DNA from: Coriobacteriia bacterium
GTDB lineage: Bacteria > Actinomycetota > Coriobacteriia > Anaerosomatales > PALSA-660
Direction of reading: 5' to 3'
NCBI GenBank assembly: GCA_030652345.1
Contig: JAUSAU010000106.1
Coordinates: 1 to 5,318 of the forward strand
DNA length: 5,318 bases
Position numbers and translations under genes: made by a program. Shown in pieces: positions 1 to 4,159 of the stretch. The stretch's first letter is position 1; each line of letters opens with the position of its first letter. The notes beneath the pieces are model-generated. The model had not been told where the DNA came from. It searched no databases and worked only from the letters and a program-made list of their open reading frames with translations.

Positions 1-236
1 CCCCCAAGTACGCCGGCAAGGACATGGCGAACCCGACCGCCGAGATCCTCTCCGCCACACTCATGCTCAAGCACCTCGGTGAGGACGACGCGGCCGACCG
101 CATCCAGGCCGCGATCCGCACCGTGCTCGCGCGCGGCGAGAAGGTCACCTACGACGTCCGCCGTTCGGTCACGGGAAGCACGGATGGCGCCGTCGGCACG
201 CAGGCGTACGCCGACGCGCTGATCGCCGAGCTGTAG
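1..236 (+). CDS. icd: Isocitrate dehydrogenase, C-terminal 77 residues (5' end outside window)
   Basis: Oxidative decarboxylation of isocitrate to 2-oxoglutarate in the cytoplasm (TCA cycle). The reading frame is open from base 3 and ends at TAG 234-236, so only the C-terminal part is present. The visible sequence has the family block PKYAGKDMANPTAEILSA, then LMLKHLGE..AADRI and VTYDVRR. PKYAG plus VTYD favours isocitrate dehydrogenase over 3-isopropylmalate dehydrogenase, which usually reads PDIAGKG here and lacks VTYD. Aligned by eye to E. coli Icd, the NADP-specificity residues Lys344, Tyr345, Tyr391 and Arg395 are all retained, while Val351 is Ala. NADP+ is therefore the predicted coenzyme. 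The ATG at base 24 is an internal methionine, not a start. The next gene begins 39 bases downstream on the same strand and may be co-transcribed. The main alternative is another member of the isocitrate/isopropylmalate dehydrogenase family; the family call is near certain and the paralogue call is good. Confidence 0.8.
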   Translation, partial: PKYAGKDMANPTAEILSATLMLKHLGEDDAADRIQAAIRTVLARGEKVTYDVRRSVTGSTDGAVGTQAYADALIAEL

Positions 237-275
237 CACCAGACCGCTTCCGCCCGACGACGAGGAGTCCCGACG

Positions 276-1583
276 GTGTCCGACGAGATCCGCGAACCGG
301 GCGATCCGCAGCCCACGGATGCCGCATCGCCGCCACATCGGCGGGCGAGCGACGCGCACGAGCCGATCGCGCTCGACGATCGCCCACTGGAGGGGCTGGC
401 CCCCGAGGCGCCCGATGAGGGCTGGTGGTCCGACATAGACCGGCGCCACAAGGGGCTGATCATCGCCGGTGTGTCGGTCGTCGTCGCGCTGCTCGCGATA
501 GGCGTCGGTGTCGGCGTCGCGATGATCGGCTCGCGCATGAACTCCCCCGAGACCGCACCGGCGCCGATCACCGGTTCGATCCCCGAGACGGAGACGGCGC
601 AGCCTGAGGCCGAGCCGGTGTCGGTCCCGGACACCTCGACGCCGGCGACGGCCGCGCCCGCTCCCGTGCCGGCGATCGGCCGAGCCCGGCTCCTGGCGTA
701 TCGCCAGGACGGCGCCGTGTGGGTCGTCGGTGAGTCGGGCGAGGACCCGCGCCGCGTATTCAACTCGTCGGCGGGGCCGTTCGCGCTCTCTCCGGACGGG
801 GCCAGCATCGCCATCATCGACACCGCGAGCGAGACGCTCTCGATCGTCGACGTCGCCAGCGGCCGCTCCGTCGTGGTGGGCAAGGCCGTCCCGGACCGCC
901 CCAGCTGGGCGGCGGACTCGTCCGTGTTCGTCTACAGCTCCCAGAAGGTCGGCACGCACGACACCGAAGTCGACCGGGTCAAGCGCGACGGGACCGGTCG
1001 TGTCTCGCTCGGGCTCGGCTTCGGCGGCAGGTTCATGCCCGACGGCCGCATCGCCGCGATCTCCGCGAAGCGCAGCCAGGCCGGGACGCCGATCGAGGTC
1101 CTCGCCGACGGAGCGGCAGCCAGATTGCTCGGCACGACGATCTCACCCAACGCTCTGGCGCCGCTCACCGGTTCGGTCGTCTTCGCGGACGCGGGCGGAC
1201 TCGTGGTCCAGGGCACGCCGCGCCCGCCCTCGCTCGAGGTGATCGGCTATGACGGGACGGGGCTCCGGGAGCTGGTGGCCCGGCCGACCGTCGCTGAGGG
1301 TGTGTTCTTCGGCGATGTCTTCGCCTCGCCCGATCTGACCCGGGTCGCCTACACCGAGGCAGGGGACGACGGGTACTCGCGCATGTTCTGTATCCGCGCG
1401 ACGGGCGGCGCGCCGGTCTCGCTCTCCACGCGTCGCGACGCCTACATCCTCGGCTGGACCGCCGACGGGTCCGAGATCGTCTACATCGACGGCAACCAGA
1501 TGCAGGAGGAGCCGACGCGCCTGATGGCGATCCGGCCCGACGGCACCGGCCGCCGCACGATCATCGACGGGGCGACCTACTGA
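276..1583 (+). CDS. Single-pass membrane protein with TolB/PD40-like beta-propeller ectodomain, function unknown
   Basis: 435 residues, starting at GTG 276 with a good Shine-Dalgarno GAGGAG at 262-267, eight bases upstream. Residues 1-58 are an acidic, Pro/Asp-rich cytoplasmic tail ending in basic DRRHKG. Residues 60-84 form one hydrophobic segment (IIAGVSVVVALLAIGVGVGV core). Residues 88-132 are a Pro/Thr/Ala/Glu linker. Residues 135-435 are a repetitive beta-rich region. The propeller reading rests on recurring blade signatures: FALSPDGASIAII, FMPDGRIAAIS, ASPDLTRVAYT and WTADGSEIVYI, with the turn DGTG occurring three times at residues 238-241, 326-329 and 422-425. These resemble WD40-like/PD40 blades of TolB-type proteins. 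By the positive-inside rule the propeller lies outside the membrane. There is no cleavable signal peptide, no lipobox and a single cysteine (371). No catalytic motif was recognised, so binding of protein or glycan is a guess. It follows icd in the same direction. It may be a lineage-specific protein; the function is unknown. Confidence 0.85.
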   Translation: MSDEIREPGDPQPTDAASPPHRRASDAHEPIALDDRPLEGLAPEAPDEGWWSDIDRRHKGLIIAGVSVVVALLAIGVGVGVAMIGSRMNSPETAPAPITGSIPETETAQPEAEPVSVPDTSTPATAAPAPVPAIGRARLLAYRQDGAVWVVGESGEDPRRVFNSSAGPFALSPDGASIAIIDTASETLSIVDVASGRSVVVGKAVPDRPSWAADSSVFVYSSQKVGTHDTEVDRVKRDGTGRVSLGLGFGGRFMPDGRIAAISAKRSQAGTPIEVLADGAAARLLGTTISPNALAPLTGSVVFADAGGLVVQGTPRPPSLEVIGYDGTGLRELVARPTVAEGVFFGDVFASPDLTRVAYTEAGDDGYSRMFCIRATGGAPVSLSTRRDAYILGWTADGSEIVYIDGNQMQEEPTRLMAIRPDGTGRRTIIDGATY

Positions 1584-1596
1584 GATGTCGATCTCA
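1581..1596. repeat. Perfect inverted repeat spanning both convergent stop codons
   Basis: TGAGAT-GTCG-ATCTCA is a 6-bp perfect inverted repeat with a 4-base loop. The left arm begins with the TGA stop of the propeller gene. The right arm ends with the reverse-complement TGA stop of the diguanylate cyclase gene. In RNA from either strand it folds into the same small hairpin. It has no T-tract and is only one-third GC in the stem, so it is a weak candidate for a bidirectional transcription end and could be chance symmetry of two facing stops. Confidence 0.4.
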
Positions 1597-2481
1597 CGCT
1601 GAGGCCGGGACCTCTTCCGGCTCCGGGATCGTGAGGGAGACGACGCGATCGCGTCCGCTGTACTTGGCGCTGTACATCGCGGCGTCCGCCTGCCGGAGCA
1701 TCTCGTCGAGGTCGGGGGGCGGCTCGATGAACGTCACGCAGCCGATCGATGCCTTGACGCCCGCCCCGTAGACCTTCGACAGGCCCGCGAGGCCTTCGCG
1801 GACGTGCTCGAGCGCGACACACGCCTCCTGACGACCGGTCTCGGGCAGCAGGATCACGAACTCGTCCCCGCCGAGGCGGGCGACCACGTCGATGCGGCGC
1901 AGGTTCGCGTCGAGCGTGCGCGCGACATCCCGCAACAGCCGGTCCCCTGCGTCGTGCCCGAGCGTGTCGTTGACCAGCTTGAAGTGGTCGAGGTCGAGGT
2001 AGGCGACCGTGAAGATGCCGCCGTATCGCTGGACTCGTTCCAGCTCGATCTCTGCGGCCTCGGTGAAGCTGCGGCTGTTGGCCGTGCCGGTGAGCGCGTC
2101 GGTCCTCGCGAGGCTGCGTTCCGCGTCGAGTGCCCGGTGCAGCCGAGTGAGCACCTCGGCCACGATCCACGCTATGACGGTGATCGACAGCGCGTTCCAG
2201 GCGATGGTGAGCGGGTCGATCGTCGCGGTCGTCGTCAGGTCTGCGGTGAGTTCGGCGAGTCCCGCGAGCAGCGCTGCACTGTGGCCGCCCGGTCGGCCCA
2301 GGTACCAGGACATGACCGCGGCCGGCACGACGTAGAGCACGGCGAGCGAGATGTGCGTCCCGGTCATCTGGTCGATGAACGCGATCACGAGGATCGCCGA
2401 GATGGACCCCCCGAGCACGAGGGGCCCTCGCTGGCCGAGCCCGCGGGCCCGGTCGAACGCTTCCTTCAGATATGGATCCAT
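1594..2481 (-). CDS. Membrane-anchored diguanylate cyclase (GGDEF)
   Basis: 295 residues; makes cyclic di-GMP from two GTP at the inner face of the membrane. The N-terminal part (about 20-112) holds three to four hydrophobic helices, roughly 21-37, 44-61, 66-80 and 91-111. It carries recognisable signatures: DQMTGTHISLAVLYVVPA, WYLGRPGG and WNALS, typical of a small sensor module found ahead of GGDEF and kinase domains whose ligand I cannot name. A short helix (112-126) leads into the GGDEF domain (127-284) with DALTG, YLDLDHFK (metal-binding Asp163), NDTLGHDAGD, the intact GGDEF signature at 204-208, and SAKYSGRDRV near the end. RRID at 195-198 is the RxxD inhibitory site at its usual place five residues before GGDEF, so product feedback inhibition is expected. 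No EAL domain is present. ATG 2481 is chosen over GTG 2499 because GAGGT (2492-2488) sits six bases upstream. The gene overlaps the 3' end of the deacetylase gene by 16 bases, implying coupled translation. Its 3' end faces the propeller gene across 10 bases. Confidence 0.93.
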   Translation of the reverse strand: MDPYLKEAFDRARGLGQRGPLVLGGSISAILVIAFIDQMTGTHISLAVLYVVPAAVMSWYLGRPGGHSAALLAGLAELTADLTTTATIDPLTIAWNALSITVIAWIVAEVLTRLHRALDAERSLARTDALTGTANSRSFTEAAEIELERVQRYGGIFTVAYLDLDHFKLVNDTLGHDAGDRLLRDVARTLDANLRRIDVVARLGGDEFVILLPETGRQEACVALEHVREGLAGLSKVYGAGVKASIGCVTFIEPPPDLDEMLRQADAAMYSAKYSGRDRVVSLTIPEPEEVPASA

Positions 2482-3629
2482 GACGTTACCTCGTCGCACG
2501 TGATGTCCGTCGCCTCGAGGAGTCGCGCCTCTGCCTCTGCGGGGACGGTGAAGTCGTCCTCGAGAAGCGCCAATGGCGGCTCGACTCCCGAGACGCGGCG
2601 TGCGCCCTCACGCCACGGCTCCGGTAGAGCATCGGGAAGCGAACTCCCTGCCAGTTCGGACGCGAGCACGGTCCAGCAGCGGGGCACGACGTTCTGCCAG
2701 CCGTAGCCACCGCCTCCGCAGGCAACCAGGCGGCCGTCCGCGCATCCCTCGGCGATCGCGATGATGCGGCGTACGCAGTCGCGATACCCGTCGGTCGTGA
2801 GCCCGAGCGAGGTGAGCGGGTCGGCGTGATGCGCATCGGCGCCGCATTGGGCGACGACGAGGTCTGCCCGGGATCCGGCCGCCGCCGGTTCGATGACCCG
2901 CTCGAACACCCGCCGGTAGCAGGCGTCGGTCGCGCCCTCCGGCAGAGGTACGTTCACCGCGGATCCTTCGCCGTGCCCGCATCCGCGCTCGATCGGGTAG
3001 CCGGTCCCGGGGTAGAGCCGGTCTCCGGTCTCGTGCACGGAGATGGTGAGCACGCGCGGATCGTCGTAGAACGCGGCCTGCACGCCGTCGCCGTGGTGCG
3101 CGTCGATGTCGATGTAGAGGATCCGGAGCGCGGGATCCGCCTTGAGGGCCGCGGCGATCGCGACGGCGCAGTCGTTGTAGACGCAGAACCCGGCCGCGTG
3201 CGTGCGATGCGCGTGGTGCAGTCCGCCGGCCACCGAGAACGCACGCCGCCACCGGCCCGAGAGCACCGCACGGGTGGCGGTCAGGGTCGCACCGGCGACA
3301 AGGGCGGCGGCTTCGTGCATCCCCGGGAAGGCCGGCGTGTCCGGCGTTCCGAGGCCGGCCCGCGGTATCCATCGGGCCGGTGAGCTCCCCGACGCCTCGC
3401 GGACCGCGGCGATGTACGCCGGGGAGTGGGCGAGCAGGAGCTCGGAGTCGTTGGCGGCGATCGGCTCGATGACGTCGAGTGTGCCCGGGAGGTCGTTCCC
3501 GGGCGCTGAAAGCAGTCCGTACGCCTGCATGAGCGCAACGGCGAGGGTGAAGCGCTCGGGCCGGAGCGGGTGATCCACTCCAAGGTCGTACGCCGCGAGC
3601 CCGGGACCGTAGATGAGGCAGGCATCCAT
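2466..3629 (-). CDS. acuC: AcuC-like zinc-dependent deacetylase (histone deacetylase superfamily)
   Basis: 387 residues, as far as I recall the same length as Bacillus AcuC, which removes acetyl groups from acetyl-CoA synthetase lysine and so reactivates it. The N-terminal block YDLGVDHPLRPERF is typical of AcuC. The active site is complete: GLHHA with the His138/His139 pair, GFCVYND at 147-153, YIDIDAHHGDGV with zinc ligands Asp176 and His178, QCGADAHHADPL with third ligand Asp265, and CGGGGYGWQNVVPR with transition-state Tyr309. The protein should be catalytically active and cytoplasmic. The frame stays open upstream to about 4130, but that stretch is the T-box leader on the other strand, and similarity begins at ATG 3629. 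ATG 3650 (seven residues longer) is a possible start; neither has a strong Shine-Dalgarno. No acetyltransferase or acetyl-CoA synthetase gene is visible, so the substrate is inferred from the family; acetylpolyamine or other acyl substrates cannot be excluded. It is the first gene of a two-gene unit with the diguanylate cyclase. Confidence 0.92.
   Translation of the reverse strand: MDACLIYGPGLAAYDLGVDHPLRPERFTLAVALMQAYGLLSAPGNDLPGTLDVIEPIAANDSELLLAHSPAYIAAVREASGSSPARWIPRAGLGTPDTPAFPGMHEAAALVAGATLTATRAVLSGRWRRAFSVAGGLHHAHRTHAAGFCVYNDCAVAIAAALKADPALRILYIDIDAHHGDGVQAAFYDDPRVLTISVHETGDRLYPGTGYPIERGCGHGEGSAVNVPLPEGATDACYRRVFERVIEPAAAGSRADLVVAQCGADAHHADPLTSLGLTTDGYRDCVRRIIAIAEGCADGRLVACGGGGYGWQNVVPRCWTVLASELAGSSLPDALPEPWREGARRVSGVEPPLALLEDDFTVPAEAEARLLEATDITCDEVTSWIHI
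2488..2492 (-). promoter_or_regulatory. Ribosome binding site deciding the diguanylate cyclase start
   Basis: Read on the minus strand, GAGGT is followed by six bases and ATG at 2481. It lies inside the last codons of the upstream deacetylase gene, so ribosomes finishing that gene arrive at this site. The alternative GTG at 2499 has no comparably placed site. Confidence 0.7.
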
Positions 3630-3657
3630 GCGGGGAGTATGCCCGTTCATTCCGGCG

Positions 3658-3686
3658 TTGTCCGTCCCGGGACCCTCGGCTATACT
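3658..3686 (+). promoter_or_regulatory. Sigma-70-like promoter of the T-box/ilvD transcript
   Basis: TTGTCC at 3658-3663 (-35) and TATACT at 3681-3686 (-10) are separated by 17 bases, the ideal spacing. The -10 stands out in otherwise GC-rich sequence. Expected transcription start is near 3692-3694, about 20 bases before the first T-box helix. It lies about 29 bases from the start of the divergent deacetylase gene, so the two units share this intergenic space. Confidence 0.8.
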
Positions 3687-3967
3687 GCGAACCCAATCAC
3701 ATATCGCTATCAGGCTTTGACGGGGAGTAGTAGAGGCGAATCCCAGCCTCAGAGAGTCGGGGACGGTGGAAACCCGACGCGGGACGCTTCGAATCTGGCC
3801 CCCGAGCCATTCGGAAGAACGGGACCGGCCAACGCGCGGACGACCTCCGCGGGGCCGGCGACAAGTAAGCCGAGTCGGTATGGCTACCGTTAACCGAGCC
3901 GCACGAGTGGGCGCATCGCCCGCGTGACCCGCCTCTTGACGGGTATCGCGGATGCGATGCGTCAAAC

Positions 3968-4000
3968 GGGGTGGTACCGCGGGAGGCTTCTCTCGTCCCT
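3968..4000 (+). promoter_or_regulatory. T-box antiterminator (tRNA acceptor-end binding element)
   Basis: Helix A1 pairs GGGG 3968-3971 with CCCT 3997-4000. The seven-base bulge TGGTACC follows at 3972-3978. Helix A2 pairs GCGGGAG 3979-3985 with CTCTCGT 3990-3996, closing a four-base loop. The bulge bases TGGT would pair with the tRNA 3' end ACCA, so the matching tRNA must carry discriminator base A73, as tRNA-Ile, tRNA-Leu and tRNA-Val do. Confidence 0.93.
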
Positions 4001-4025
4001 GGCCGGGGGCGAGGTATGTCTTTTT
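3990..4025 (+). terminator. Regulated intrinsic terminator of the T-box leader
   Basis: CTCGTCCC at 3992-3999 pairs with GGGGCGAG at 4006-4013, eight base pairs around a short loop, possibly extended by U-G pairs at both ends. The downstream tract TATGTCTTTTT (4015-4025) is T-rich, but the five-T run begins seven bases after the stem. The 5' arm is the same CTCGTCCC used by the antiterminator, so the two folds exclude each other, as in transcription-attenuating T-boxes. Confidence 0.8.
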
Positions 4026-4159
4026 CCGCGGTTCTTTCGTCTCTTGAGGCGTACGAGGACCAGCGATCCCGCCGGCCGAACCCACCTCCCACATCACGAC
4101 CTTCGTGCGGATCCGTGACGGTCCCGCCACAGCGACTCGACTTCGACGAGGAGTGTGGG

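Larger units (their letters stand above)
3692..4025 (+). promoter_or_regulatory. T-box riboswitch leader of ilvD (branched-chain amino acid, probably tRNA-Ile)
   Basis: A complete canonical T-box leader. Stem I spans 3713-3808: base helix GGCT/AGCC, a kink-turn-like TTGA/GA step, helix GGGG (3722-3725)/CCCC, specifier loop with AGTAGTA (3726-3732) facing GAATCTGG (3791-3798), upper helices 3733-3738/3785-3790 and 3741-3744/3781-3784, AGAGAG bulge (3751-3756) and a distal loop with GGTGGAA (3765-3771). Stem II (3810-3874) has a GAA/AGTA S-turn and arms CCGGCC (3825-3830)/GGCCGG (3853-3858). The Stem IIA/B pseudoknot follows: hairpin 3876-3880/3885-3889, with GGCT 3882-3885 able to pair AGCC 3897-3900, and the F-box CCGTTA at 3887-3892. 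Then come a small hairpin 3909-3921 and Stem III (3936-3941/3960-3965 enclosing 3945-3949/3954-3958). The antiterminator and terminator complete it. Uncharged tRNA pairs its anticodon with the specifier and its 3' end with the TGGT bulge, allowing read-through into ilvD. Every consensus element is visible. Confidence 0.96.

Noticed and set aside
149..883. Minus-strand 244-codon open frame opposite icd and the propeller gene
   Set aside because: It is Ser/Thr/Ala-rich low-complexity sequence, antisense to a well-supported start region and transmembrane segment.
1604..1621. GCCGG...CCGGC hairpin just past the propeller stop as a terminator
   Set aside because: Only five base pairs with an eight-base loop and no T-tract, located inside the cyclase coding region; such pairings are common at this GC content.
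1804..2706. Plus-strand 300-codon open frame across the cyclase and deacetylase genes
   Set aside because: It is antisense to two genes with complete catalytic motifs; its composition (Arg/Val/Glu/Asp-rich) is that of a frame shadow.
3676..3686. Possible minus-strand -10 (TATAGC) for the deacetylase
   Set aside because: It overlaps the symmetric TATACT of the plus-strand promoter and has no -35-like hexamer at a suitable distance.
2608..3696. Alternate-frame minus-strand 362-codon open frame in the deacetylase region
   Set aside because: It overlaps the AcuC-like gene in another frame and is Arg/Pro-rich without motifs.
3880..3927. Small open frame ATG GCT ACC GTT ... TGA, a possible leader peptide
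   Set aside because: It lies in the F-box/IIA-B pseudoknot of the T-box, has no ribosome site and no run of branched-chain codons.
3630..4130. N-terminal extension of the deacetylase up to 4130 on the minus strand
   Set aside because: The added residues are low-complexity Arg/Pro/Gly sequence antisense to the T-box leader, and family similarity begins at ATG 3629.
4016..4159. In-frame 48-codon extension of ilvD starting at ATG 4016 inside the terminator T-tract
   Set aside because: The frame is open, but GAGG is only one base from this ATG. The start would sit in the regulated terminator, and IlvD proteins normally begin at the RSDRMKKG block. ATG 4160 has a well-placed ribosome site.
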